DNA of 25,272 nt from a virus, in IMG/VR virus record IMGVR_UViG_3300046812_000114, positions 1 to 25,272 of that record; one strand, written 5' to 3'. Made by a program: the position numbers and the translations under genes. Below are positions 1 to 6,085 of this stretch, in pieces. The notes under the pieces are model-generated. The model had not been told where the DNA came from. It was given only the letters and a program-made list of their open reading frames with translations, and did no database searches. The stretch's first letter is position 1; the number at the start of each line of letters is the position of its first letter.

Positions 1-128
1 TCCATCCACTCATCAAGTTTAAATCCTTTTTCATTTAAAAGCTGATGTATAACCCAAACACTATGTGTAAAGTACTCATCTAGTTTTATAGTAAATTCTA
101 CAATTTCTACAAACTCAATCATCTTCAT
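1..128 (-). CDS. Hypothetical protein, C-terminus outside the window
   Basis: An open frame reads leftward from an ATG at 126-128 to the window edge (42 codons, no stop). It starts MKMIEFVEIV and continues as an amphipathic, probably helical stretch. A second in-frame ATG lies at 120-122. The start falls 1 base beyond the stop codon of the 213-residue gene (stop at 130-132), so the two are probably translationally coupled and share the minus-strand operon. I do not recognise the family. Confidence 0.6.
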   Translation of the reverse strand, partial: MKMIEFVEIVEFTIKLDEYFTHSVWVIHQLLNEKGFKLDEWM

Positions 129-129
129 T

Positions 130-771
130 TTAGTGCTTCACTAACTTAAGATAAACATCTACACTTCTGTTAAACGCAAGCTTACGTTCGTTAATATACT
201 TTGTATCTAGTGCAAGATTCTTTAGTTTGTCGAATCTTTCAATATATTTTGTGACCTCGGCGGATATGTCGATATTACCTGCGGACATGACCTTTAGGAC
301 TATCTCTTCAATTAGATTATACGCTAAGATCATATTCGTGGCAGTTGGAATACGCCGGAACAATTCTAACCGTATATTAAGCCGCGCTTGCAACGCTTCA
401 ACTTTAGTTGTATCTTTCATATGTGATATTAAGAGAATTAAATTAACTTTACCTAAAGATTTTCCGGTCTTTTCATCAGTAGCATCTACATTTTCAAATT
501 CAGCTAAAATAGATAATGTTAGAACAATATCTTCGTCGAATTCGCAACCTTCTAGAAATTCATCTAAAAGATTTCGGTGCATGAGAGGTATCTTTGTTTG
601 ATACCTCTTGCATACACCGACTACATAAGGTAATGAATATTTGGGCATTTTAGATTTTGTGTAAATTCCAAGCTTATATTCTCTTTCGGCTGTGCAAGTT
701 ACCATCCATATTGTATCATCACATCCATTTAATAATGGACAACCTTGTTTAAGAAATTCACAGTAACGCAC
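130..771 (-). CDS. Hypothetical protein with N-terminal cysteine cluster
   Basis: A 213-residue protein of no family I recognise. The N-terminus holds C4, C11, C17 and C26, which could bind a metal; the rest is mostly helical with alternating charged and hydrophobic positions. The start is GTG at 769-771. It lies 5 bases after the stop of a 36-residue membrane-protein ORF, which suggests re-initiation, since no good ribosome binding site is visible. An out-of-frame ATG overlaps the GTG. The first in-frame ATG (residue 23) would remove three of the four cysteines, so I keep the GTG start. It belongs to the minus-strand operon with the VWA and helicase genes. Confidence 0.72.
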   Translation of the reverse strand: MRYCEFLKQGCPLLNGCDDTIWMVTCTAEREYKLGIYTKSKMPKYSLPYVVGVCKRYQTKIPLMHRNLLDEFLEGCEFDEDIVLTLSILAEFENVDATDEKTGKSLGKVNLILLISHMKDTTKVEALQARLNIRLELFRRIPTATNMILAYNLIEEIVLKVMSAGNIDISAEVTKYIERFDKLKNLALDTKYINERKLAFNRSVDVYLKLVKH

Positions 772-776
772 ATATT

Positions 777-887
777 TTACCAGTATTTAACTATAAAATG
801 ATATGCAATATAAATTGGAGCAACCATTAAAAGTAGACAAATTAAAAAGATAGTTAATTTAACAAATACTTCAATTATATCTAACAT
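777..887 (-). CDS. Small single-pass membrane protein (36 aa)
   Basis: The minus strand reads ATG at 885-887 through TAA at 777-779. The product starts MLDIIEVFVKLTIF and carries one hydrophobic segment at about residues 11-29 (TIFLICLLLMVAPIYIAYHF), followed by a short basic/aromatic tail ending in KYW. It is therefore likely a one-pass inner-membrane peptide. The ATG lies 1 base past the TAA of the VWA gene, and the stop is 5 bases before the GTG of the 213-residue gene. Translational coupling on both sides supports a real gene in an operon without gaps. Function unknown. Confidence 0.6.
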   Translation of the reverse strand: MLDIIEVFVKLTIFLICLLLMVAPIYIAYHFIVKYW

Positions 888-888
888 T

Positions 889-1494
889 TTATGCCCCTAA
901 AAACCCTTTAATCTTCGCCTCAATCAATTCCTTACCTCTAGTTGCTCCAGCTTTTAAAAGCTCAACCGAGTCAATCTTATTATCTTTCAAGTTACCTAAG
1001 TCTAGAAGAAACTTAGGTGTGGGTTGCGGCCCGATATAAATAATATTGAGCTTTAATCCTTTAGCTTCGCGCAAAGCATCTAAATGATGATCCGGCGCGC
1101 CGTCAGTTAAAAGGATAGTTTCTGTTACGTTATGCAATTTAATATATTTAAATGCACCTGCGAGATTAGTTGAACCTTTAGTATATAAAACTGTACCCGG
1201 CTTAACTAAGCTACAGTTAGATGAAAACTCAAAGATTCTTGCACCGTCAAAATCTTTCACGATGTCATTTAATACGTCAATCGCTTTAACTGTACCGTAT
1301 GATTTATACGTGTCACTATCTGTGTCATTAAGGACTTCATCCATTGACCCAGATACGTCACATAATAGAGTCATGTTCTTAAATTCGTTACGCGCGGCGA
1401 TTTTAGATTTCAGATCTGTAATCTTAGATGTTAAGGTTTTAGATTTAACTTGGTCTAAGATATCGGATGTTTTCTTTTCGATGTTTTCGGACAT
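889..1494 (-). CDS. von Willebrand factor A (VWA) domain protein
   Basis: A 201-residue protein. After a charged helical N-terminus (about 1-40), the sequence TLLCDVSGSMDEV matches the MIDAS metal site DxSxS (D46, S48, S50). The other two MIDAS positions fit T109 in KGSTNLAGAF and D131 in LLTDGAPD. This is a complete Mg-binding VWA fold of about 140 residues with no extra domain. VWA proteins usually bind a partner protein, often a MoxR-type AAA+ ATPase; none is visible here, so the partner may lie left of the window or be a host protein. A Shine-Dalgarno GGAG sits 6 bases before the ATG. The gene is coupled to a 36-residue membrane protein downstream. Family assignment is secure; role in the phage is unknown. 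Confidence 0.93.
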   Translation of the reverse strand: MSENIEKKTSDILDQVKSKTLTSKITDLKSKIAARNEFKNMTLLCDVSGSMDEVLNDTDSDTYKSYGTVKAIDVLNDIVKDFDGARIFEFSSNCSLVKPGTVLYTKGSTNLAGAFKYIKLHNVTETILLTDGAPDHHLDALREAKGLKLNIIYIGPQPTPKFLLDLGNLKDNKIDSVELLKAGATRGKELIEAKIKGFLGA

Positions 1495-1509
1495 GTCTAA
1501 CTCCTTTCT

Positions 1510-1749
1510 TTACTCCAATTCAAACCTAACTTGGTTCGTTACATCTTTAAGCATCCTTAACAAAAAGTTAAGAGCTAACCTTTTATCTCCGTGACAAGTT
1601 AACCCAATTAAATTTCCAAGTAACCTGTTCGCGGATTCAGACATAACTATCTCAGAGTGTTCATAAGTGAATTCAGGGTCAACACAAGAGAGTAATTCTG
1701 TTAGACCGAGAAGTCTATTTCGTAAATCTTCTTTTTGTTTTAGGTTCAT
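1510..1749 (-). CDS. Hypothetical protein (79 aa)
   Basis: A short, mostly helical protein starting MNLKQKEDLRNRLLGLTELL, not recognised. Its ATG overlaps the stop codon of the upstream 87-residue gene by 4 bases (ATGA), and it ends 15 bases before the VWA gene. It therefore sits in the operon immediately upstream of the VWA protein and may be co-translated with it. Two cysteines (C22, C52) do not form a motif. Confidence 0.75.
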   Translation of the reverse strand: MNLKQKEDLRNRLLGLTELLSCVDPEFTYEHSEIVMSESANRLLGNLIGLTCHGDKRLALNFLLRMLKDVTNQVRFELE

Positions 1750-2009
1750 TTTAAATTCTCAAGAGTATTTTCAAGGTTCTTGATATATCCAAACTCAGCG
1801 CCTTTGACGAAAGAAAACTTCATTAACGGATTAATGATAGTTGTAATTAACTCAATTACTTCTTTAGGCGCTGCGGGTAAACTTTCTATGATACCAGATT
1901 TCTCAACAGATAAATGATTATCGTATTCAAATTCAGCTTGTGTTTTAATTTCAAGTAAAAAATGATCTAATTGTTCTTTAATTGCTTTTTGTCTTTCTTC
2001 TGAATTCAT
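1746..2009 (-). CDS. Hypothetical protein (87 aa)
   Basis: A small acidic helical protein starting MNSEERQKAIKEQLDHFLLE. It has no cysteines, no membrane segment and no motif I know. GGAG lies 6 bases before the ATG. It overlaps the next gene by 4 bases and follows the small zinc-binding protein with a 3-base gap, so it is one link in a continuous operon. Confidence 0.75.
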   Translation of the reverse strand: MNSEERQKAIKEQLDHFLLEIKTQAEFEYDNHLSVEKSGIIESLPAAPKEVIELITTIINPLMKFSFVKGAEFGYIKNLENTLENLK

Positions 2010-2012
2010 AAC

Positions 2013-2213
2013 TTACTCCGCCTCTTTCCTTGCTTCCTCAATAAACTCATTTCCGAATTTAGAATATCTACAGTTAACATGAAAGTTAACTCCGGATAGA
2101 ATCAAAGTAAGCTTTAGTCCTTTATGAAATTTCAAAGGATAATGAACTGTAACTACAGAATCTTCTTTCTTTATTTTAAGTTCACAGATAGGACAAATAA
2201 AGTTACCTTTCAT
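2013..2213 (-). CDS. Small zinc-binding protein (66 aa)
   Basis: The protein opens with MKGNFICPICELKIKKED, a CxxC knuckle (C7, C10). A second potential ligand pair, H45 and C48, lies in NFHVNC. The spacing of about 35 residues between the pairs, with beta-strand-like sequence between, is typical of a single zinc ribbon or treble-clef fold. Such proteins usually act as nucleic-acid or protein adaptors. Its ATG overlaps the stop of the preceding 54-residue zinc-ribbon gene (ATGA). Specific function unknown. Confidence 0.75.
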   Translation of the reverse strand: MKGNFICPICELKIKKEDSVVTVHYPLKFHKGLKLTLILSGVNFHVNCRYSKFGNEFIEEARKEAE

Positions 2214-2374
2214 ATCTTAATTCCTTCTAAGAGTTGAGTTGCCCAATCCATACAGGAAAGGCATATAAAATCTAATTGCTCATCTACTTCTACAGTATAT
2301 AGAAAAGATAAATAATGGCAAATTGTGCAATGGTATCGACGACTTTTACTATTAAGTTGAGGTACAATTCTCAT
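2210..2374 (-). CDS. Small zinc-ribbon protein (54 aa)
   Basis: The minus strand reads ATG at 2372-2374 to TGA at 2210-2212. The product starts MRIVPQLNSKSRRYHCTIC and contains two CxxC pairs (C16/C19 and C38/C41) about 20 residues apart, the classic four-cysteine zinc ribbon, preceded by a basic stretch (KSRR). It overlaps the SNF2 helicase stop by 4 bases on one side and the next small zinc protein by 4 bases on the other. This ATGA-ATGA linkage plus the intact cysteine pairs makes it a convincing small gene. It may be an accessory factor of the helicase; that is inference from position. Confidence 0.72.
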   Translation of the reverse strand: MRIVPQLNSKSRRYHCTICHYLSFLYTVEVDEQLDFICLSCMDWATQLLEGIKI

Positions 2375-4125
2375 ATTTTATTGTTAACTACGTTTTCACA
2401 TAGTTCCTGTAGAAAATTCAAGTCAGTAGTTAAGTCTACTTCGTTACCCATTCCAGTTTCAAGTAGAATCTTTCTCTTATTCGTAACCATAGTATGAAAG
2501 AATTCGTCAATTGTGCCTTTAGCTATCATGTAGGTTACAGTTACGGCTGATTTCTGACCGTCACGATGAAATCTACATTCAAACTGTTCTTCGTCTGCAC
2601 TATTCCATTGACGTTCTAAAACAAGAGCTTGAGCACAGGTTTGAAGATTTAATCCAACCCCGCCGGCTTTAGTATTTACAACAAGTACGCGTGCCGCGCC
2701 ATTTGTGAAACGTCTTACAACGTCAGCTTTACCGTAAACATTATCTTCACCACTTAGTTCGAGAGATTTTATTCCAGCTTTTTGTAACGTCTGGAATAGA
2801 ATCTCTCTTACGCTCTTATGGTGAATGCCTACACTTAAGCTTTCGTCAGTAGATTCACAGAAATCTAAAATCCATTCAATTGCATTTTTACACTTTGCAA
2901 CTCCCGTTATAGCGCGAAGTTGGGCTAGCCAACCTAACATTTGTGAACTATCCGCGCCTGATTTGTTATCTCGTAACCAATTTGCGAATAGATCAATTGT
3001 TCGGTTATAAGTGTTCTTAATGTTTGGATCATCTATCTCTATTATCTGGAAGTCCCGAGTTAACGCCGGGAGATTCTTTAAAACATCGTGACGCTCGCGG
3101 CGAATAACCCAAGTAGATATTAGAGTTTTAAATTTATCAGCAACTAACGGATTCAATCTTTGATATGTTGTAACTGCGTTACCTGAACTATTCATTTTAG
3201 TTTCAGGTAAAAGCCATTTCTTTTTGAAATTATCTAGAGAATTAAAATACTGTGGCGCGAGTAAATTAAGAATTGTAAAATATTCACTAGCACGATTCTT
3301 AATTGGCGTACCACTTAATGCTATTTTATATTTAATTCCAGCTAATTCAATGAATTCAATCAAACCTTTTGTTCTTTTAGCTGACGGGTCTTTGAAGTTT
3401 TGAACTTCATCGACTATAACCGATTTAATACCGCAAGCTAAAAGTTTTTCTCTTATATCTTTCTTGGAAATCATATCCATAGATAAGATATAAAAGCCAA
3501 ATCCCGGTATTAGTTGTGCACGGCTAGTTACCGGAACACAAGTAATAAAATCTTTAGACGCCCATTTACTTATTTGATCCGCCCACTGAAATATTGTGGA
3601 AGATGGGACTAAAACGACGCAAGGTAGTGCTATTTGTTTATTTCGCCACATTGCGAGAATACCTTGAATAGTTTTACCTAATCCCATTGCGTCTGCGATC
3701 AAACAATTTAACTGCGTGTCTTCAGCGAATTTAATTCCTTCGCGTTGAAATTCATAAGCGGCTAAATTATTATCCCACGATTGAAAACGCGGATCGAAAT
3801 TTCCATAATCTACACTTGGATTAGAGGAAATACCTTTAACTAGTCCGCCGTCTGTAACCCAAGCGTCTAAAGAAATGTATTCTTCGGATAAAGAAGTCTT
3901 AATGTCTCTCGGCTCATTAACTATGCTTTTCAAGTTAATAGCTTCCACATATTCGCTAGCACTTTGTCTGCTTTCTTCCTTATCCGAAGAAACTTCGAAA
4001 CTAATCTTCTCCCTAACTTCCATGTGCCCGCACATCCACACATATCCAATTAGTTTTCCCATAGGGAATTCAGATTGAATTTTAGCGGGTTTACCGCATT
4101 TAGCACATTTAAGAGTTAGTTTCAT
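2371..4125 (-). CDS. SNF2-family (superfamily 2) DNA helicase/translocase
   Basis: A 584-residue ATP-dependent DNA translocase. A short N-terminal zinc-binding region (C7, C10, C32, H34) precedes the two RecA-like domains. Motif I is DAMGLGKT (145-152), motif II is DEVQ (239-242, in place of DEAH), and motif III is SGTP (271-274). The C-terminal domain has motif V NTKAGGVGLNLQ (484-495) and motif VI QFECRFHRDGQK (514-525), typical of SNF2/RapA-like enzymes. All catalytic positions look intact. Phages of several kinds carry compact SNF2 helicases, presumably for replication or for remodelling protein-DNA complexes. It is flanked by a zinc-finger coiled-coil gene and overlaps a zinc-ribbon gene. 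AAGGAT lies about 13 bases before the ATG. No nuclease domain is fused. Confidence 0.95.
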   Translation of the reverse strand: MKLTLKCAKCGKPAKIQSEFPMGKLIGYVWMCGHMEVREKISFEVSSDKEESRQSASEYVEAINLKSIVNEPRDIKTSLSEEYISLDAWVTDGGLVKGISSNPSVDYGNFDPRFQSWDNNLAAYEFQREGIKFAEDTQLNCLIADAMGLGKTIQGILAMWRNKQIALPCVVLVPSSTIFQWADQISKWASKDFITCVPVTSRAQLIPGFGFYILSMDMISKKDIREKLLACGIKSVIVDEVQNFKDPSAKRTKGLIEFIELAGIKYKIALSGTPIKNRASEYFTILNLLAPQYFNSLDNFKKKWLLPETKMNSSGNAVTTYQRLNPLVADKFKTLISTWVIRRERHDVLKNLPALTRDFQIIEIDDPNIKNTYNRTIDLFANWLRDNKSGADSSQMLGWLAQLRAITGVAKCKNAIEWILDFCESTDESLSVGIHHKSVREILFQTLQKAGIKSLELSGEDNVYGKADVVRRFTNGAARVLVVNTKAGGVGLNLQTCAQALVLERQWNSADEEQFECRFHRDGQKSAVTVTYMIAKGTIDEFFHTMVTNKRKILLETGMGNEVDLTTDLNFLQELCENVVNNKI

Positions 4126-4128
4126 ATT

Positions 4129-4827
4129 TTATTTTAAATCCTTCAAATCTCTAATCTTTGAAAAATCTAATCCAGTAAAACTTAAACTCGCAATAGCTTG
4201 CGCCTGAGTTAAACCTATTTTCATGGAACTCAGAATCATTTTTTCTTCGGTCGTAAGTTTAAGTTTTTCTTTCTTTTCTTTAGCTTCGGCTACTTTCTTA
4301 ATTTCGACTTTACCATTACGGATCTTTTCAGCTTCAGCTAATTTCTTATTACTTTCAGCTAATTGCTCTTTCTTAATACTTAGGCGATTCACACCTTTTT
4401 CATTTAAGAACTGCGCCCATGAGTGAGCTATTTTCTCATTAGCTTCGAGTAAAGACATTCCCACGGTTATTAAATCATCCGTAGCGAGAATATCCCAAGA
4501 CCAATTAGGATTTTGTGAAATCATTAAACCTTGAGTATTAATACCAGTCGTTTTGATTAATACCTCAAAGGCTTTAGGAGTTATACCTAAAACACGATTT
4601 ATGTTTACAATCTCTTTTAACTTGTTTTTGTTATCTTCGTTCTCTTCTTTTAATTCCTCGAATAATCTTTTGTATTCGTCACATTGAAAACGAAGTTGAC
4701 ATAATGGACCGCCGCATATCACGGTTTCAGGTACTTCACAATTAGGATTAGGACAAGTACATTTAACTCCTTCAATTGTGGTATCTGAATGAAAATCATT
4801 TTTACCGCAATATTTGCATGTGTGCAT
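4129..4827 (-). CDS. Zinc-finger and coiled-coil protein of unknown function (232 aa)
   Basis: The N-terminus is rich in cysteines: C4, C7, C23, C25, C30, C38, C43 and C49, including CKYC and CTCPNPNC, so one or two zinc sites are likely. A charged helical stretch follows (about 50-72), then a middle domain of about 80 residues with no motif I know. A strongly charged coiled coil (about 150-193, rich in K, E and A) precedes a C-terminal part that looks like a helix-turn-helix or UBA-like element (SSMKIGLTQAQAIASLSF). The layout suggests a DNA-associated protein. It lies 3 bases upstream of the SNF2 helicase and is probably co-transcribed with it. AAAGGA is 5 bases before the ATG. Confidence 0.8.
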   Translation of the reverse strand: MHTCKYCGKNDFHSDTTIEGVKCTCPNPNCEVPETVICGGPLCQLRFQCDEYKRLFEELKEENEDNKNKLKEIVNINRVLGITPKAFEVLIKTTGINTQGLMISQNPNWSWDILATDDLITVGMSLLEANEKIAHSWAQFLNEKGVNRLSIKKEQLAESNKKLAEAEKIRNGKVEIKKVAEAKEKKEKLKLTTEEKMILSSMKIGLTQAQAIASLSFTGLDFSKIRDLKDLK

Positions 4828-4837
4828 AGTTTTCCTT

Positions 4838-5041
4838 TTACATCCAAGTTGAGAAAATCATTTTACCTGAATGAAAGATTGCATAACGATTTTTGAAAAG
4901 AGGATGTAACATATTAATAAATCTTGTTACATTCCATTCTTCTTTTTCATTCGGTCCACTTAAACAAACCAAATAAAATGCTACATCAGTATGTTTAAAT
5001 GATTTTTCTCTTGCTTCGTTGTAAGCTTCTGAATAAGTCAT
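4838..5041 (-). CDS. Hypothetical protein, first gene of the helicase operon (67 aa)
   Basis: A 67-residue protein starting MTYSEAYNEAREKSFKHTDV. It contains VAFYLVCLSGPNEKEEWN and looks like a small mixed alpha/beta domain; not recognised. CGGAG is placed about 10 bases before the ATG. The perfect TATAAT of the promoter unit at 5067-5125 lies about 30 bases upstream of the start. This makes it the first gene of the minus-strand operon that continues through the helicase and VWA genes. Confidence 0.78.
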   Translation of the reverse strand: MTYSEAYNEAREKSFKHTDVAFYLVCLSGPNEKEEWNVTRFINMLHPLFKNRYAIFHSGKMIFSTWM

Positions 5042-5066
5042 AGTTTTTTAACTCCGAAAGAAACAA

Positions 5067-5125
5067 ACCTTATTATAGAATTTCGAATTCCGGCCTCGCG
5101 CCTAGCGTTAAAGCTCTAATAAGGT
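5067..5125 (-). promoter_or_regulatory. Promoter unit 1: minus-strand TATAAT inside an inverted repeat
   Basis: On the minus strand a perfect TATAAT (5072-5077) is followed by AAGGTTTG and then the ribosome binding site of the 67-residue gene. A 9-bp inverted repeat, ACCTTATTA (5067-5075) and TAATAAGGT (5117-5125), spans the whole promoter, one arm overlapping the -10. Between the arms is a smaller palindrome GAATT-TCG-AATTC (5079-5091). No TTGACA-like -35 stands at the usual spacing. A second copy of the same design lies at 5247-5296. The role as promoter is inferred from the -10 match and the well-placed downstream start. Confidence 0.6.
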
Positions 5126-5145
5126 ACTGATTTATAGTTTAAAGG

Positions 5146-5220
5146 CTACTTTTGATAATAGATCAGGTTTACCAGGTTTATATAACTATTATCTTTCGCC
5201 TTTACGTGATTACATGACAT
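5146..5220 (-). CDS. Possible 24-residue leader or micro-protein
   Basis: The minus strand has GGAGGTGAT directly before an ATG at 5218-5220, the strongest Shine-Dalgarno match in the window, though only 3 bases separate GGAGGT from the ATG. The frame runs 24 codons (MSCNHVKAKDNSYINLVNLI, then YYQK) to TAG at 5146-5148. It lies about 30 bases downstream of promoter unit 2 and ends just before promoter unit 1. A regulatory leader peptide or a short phage effector are both possible. There is no homology information. The short spacing and small size keep confidence moderate. Confidence 0.45.
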   Translation of the reverse strand: MSCNHVKAKDNSYINLVNLIYYQK

Positions 5221-5246
5221 ATCACCTCCGGGATATTTAAAACTAA

Positions 5247-5296
5247 ACCTTATTATAAAGATTCGATCTTAAGCCTCTCGCTTTAAATAATAAGGT
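5247..5296 (-). promoter_or_regulatory. Promoter unit 2: second copy of the inverted-repeat promoter
   Basis: The minus strand carries TATAAT (5252-5257) followed by AAGGTTTAGTTT, nearly the same as promoter unit 1. The flanking arms ACCTTATTAT (5247-5256) and ATAATAAGGT (5287-5296) are a perfect 10-bp inverted repeat. The inner palindrome is AAGAT-TCG-ATCTT: it keeps the TCG centre of unit 1 but both arms have changed together, so pairing or symmetry is conserved rather than sequence. A conserved GCGAG/GGC block lies upstream of the -10 in both copies. It would drive the 24-codon ORF and possibly the whole operon. Confidence 0.6.
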
Positions 5297-5310
5297 AATT
5301 AACCTCCGTA

Positions 5311-5353
5311 AGATTCTTTTAAAACGTATTCCTATTCAGGAAATTAAGAATCT
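5311..5353. repeat. Third inverted repeat in the control region
   Basis: AGATTCTT (5311-5318) and AAGAATCT (5346-5353) are perfect 8-bp arms around an inner TTCC/GGAA hairpin. The design (outer stem plus inner hairpin) resembles the two promoter units next to it, but there is no TATAAT at the arm. It could be a protein-binding site or an RNA fold. Confidence 0.4.
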
Positions 5354-5588
5354 AAAAATCAAAGTTAATTAAATGTGCTACTTTTTAATAGTTGACCATT
5401 TTGGATCGGACCGAATGACGGTCTTCGATGCCGAAAACGGGCGTTCAAAAGGCACATAAGGACAGCATAAGGAAAGGTTAGGAGCATGTCAAGGACTATA
5501 TTTCCTTTGTTTTGAGAAATATACAGGGAATTTGAGAAAAAGTCTCTCTGGTCGTTTCGAGCGATCTCCCTAGCCTTGCTTTTGACCC
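5354..5588. other. Intergenic segment without a convincing gene
   Basis: The stretch holds a strong hairpin at 5405-5429 (ATCG-GACCG, loop AATGA, CGGTC-TT-CGAT) and a smaller CCG/CGG hairpin just after it. A 9-codon + strand ORF at about 5488 has AGGAG only 1 base before its ATG and is doubtful. A 76-codon minus-strand frame runs across the + strand promoter and has no ribosome binding site, so I treat it as chance. I see nothing else. Confidence 0.4.
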
Positions 5589-5617
5589 TTGACAAGCCCT
5601 TGTGTTTTCAGTAAGAT
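5589..5617 (+). promoter_or_regulatory. Sigma-70-type promoter for the 5780 gene
   Basis: TTGACA (5589-5594), a 17-base spacer, then TAAGAT (5612-5617). The -35 is a perfect consensus match, the -10 matches 4 of 6, and the spacing is optimal. The start would be near 5624. Arms CCTTGCT (5574-5580) and AGCAAGG (5650-5656) form a 7-bp inverted repeat around the promoter. The promoter faces the gene at 5780 across a leader of about 155 bases that contains a terminator-like hairpin. Confidence 0.8.
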
Positions 5618-5636
5618 ATAAACGTCTTCTCTTAAT

Positions 5637-5668
5637 GCCTCTTGCTGAGAGCAAGGTAGGGCTTTTTT
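5637..5668 (+). terminator. Terminator-like hairpin in the leader (candidate attenuator)
   Basis: CTTGCT-GAG-AGCAAG (5641-5655) forms a tight stem, extended with small bulges by GCC (5637-5639) and GGGC (5659-5662), and is followed directly by six T (5663-5668). It stands only about 15 bases after the predicted transcription start and before the gene. If active, most transcripts would stop after about 45 nt, so expression of the downstream gene would depend on read-through. Confidence 0.55.
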
Positions 5669-5678
5669 GTTCTATTCT

Positions 5679-5711
5679 CTTAAGTATATATATATCATAT
5701 ATATATATAAG
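5679..5711. repeat. AT palindrome (TA repeat)
   Basis: Eleven bases of alternating TA (5685-5695), a single C, then eleven bases of alternating AT (5697-5707), flanked by CTTA and TAAG. This is a nearly perfect 33-base palindrome of pure A+T in its core. It could form a cruciform, a weak RNA hairpin or an easily melted element, as found at some replication origins. No accompanying iterons are seen. Confidence 0.6.
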
Positions 5712-5724
5712 ACTCAAAACACAG

Positions 5725-5757
5725 GGTGCCCCGACGGGTACCCCCCTATAGGGGTAC
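5725..5757 (+). promoter_or_regulatory. Two mutually exclusive hairpins upstream of the 5780 gene
   Basis: Hairpin 1 pairs GGT-g-CCC (5725-5731) with GGG-t-ACC (5736-5742). Hairpin 2 pairs GTACCCC (5738-5744) with GGGGTAC (5751-5757). They share bases 5738-5742, so only one can form at a time. The ribosome binding site AAGAGGT (5769-5774) follows 12 bases later. The arrangement suggests a leader RNA that can switch; this is inference from pairing only. Confidence 0.4.
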
Positions 5758-5779
5758 TTTCAAAGAAAAGAGGTCCTAA

Positions 5780-6085
5780 ATGGCTCGCGGTCCACTACTT
5801 AGCTCAAATAGCAAGCTTCGCAACCGCCGCTTAGTTGTCGGCCAACCGCTTCTTAAAGCTTATTTAAAAGAAAACATAGAATTTCTTCGGTCCCAAGGTT
5901 TCCTTCCAAAATATAAATGTCCTAATTGCGGAAAATTACATAAAGGATGGGAAACTATGGAACCATGTGCTATGGCTTTTATTGGTAGGTATATTTCTCA
6001 ATTAGATAAAGAGGAAAGAAAAAAGGCAATTGAGACTGCGAAATCCCAATTGCCTGAAAAGATACGGAAGAAACTAAAGTTTTAA
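5780..6085 (+). CDS. Small zinc-finger protein of unknown function (101 aa)
   Basis: A basic 101-residue protein starting MARGPLLSSNSKLRNRRLVV. A knuckle CPNCGKLH (C47, C50, H54) and C63 form a likely zinc site in the middle. The C-terminus is a charged helix rich in K and E ending KIRKKLKF. The size, basic ends and zinc site suggest a nucleic-acid-binding phage protein. AAGAGGT lies 5 bases before the ATG. The gene is alone in its orientation here, behind a promoter with an attenuator-like leader. It meets the minus-strand 150-residue gene stop to stop with no base between them. Confidence 0.8.
   Translation: MARGPLLSSNSKLRNRRLVVGQPLLKAYLKENIEFLRSQGFLPKYKCPNCGKLHKGWETMEPCAMAFIGRYISQLDKEERKKAIETAKSQLPEKIRKKLKF

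Noticed and set aside
5067-5125. tRNA-like cloverleaf (outer stem, small hairpins, TTCGAAA loop on the minus strand)
   Set aside because: Too short between the arms for both a D-arm and an anticodon arm, the stem is 9 bp and there is no anticodon loop; better explained as a promoter within a dyad.
5297-5310. GGAGGT ribosome binding site on the minus strand near 5304
   Set aside because: The only nearby start would be ATT; no ATG, GTG or TTG is well spaced, so I do not call a gene.
5488-5517. Nine-codon + strand ORF (MSRTIFPLF)
   Set aside because: AGGAG is only 1 base from the ATG, there is no promoter before it and no downstream coupling.
5365-5595. 76-codon minus-strand frame in the control region
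   Set aside because: It overlaps the + strand promoter at 5589, has no ribosome binding site and shows no domain; probably chance.
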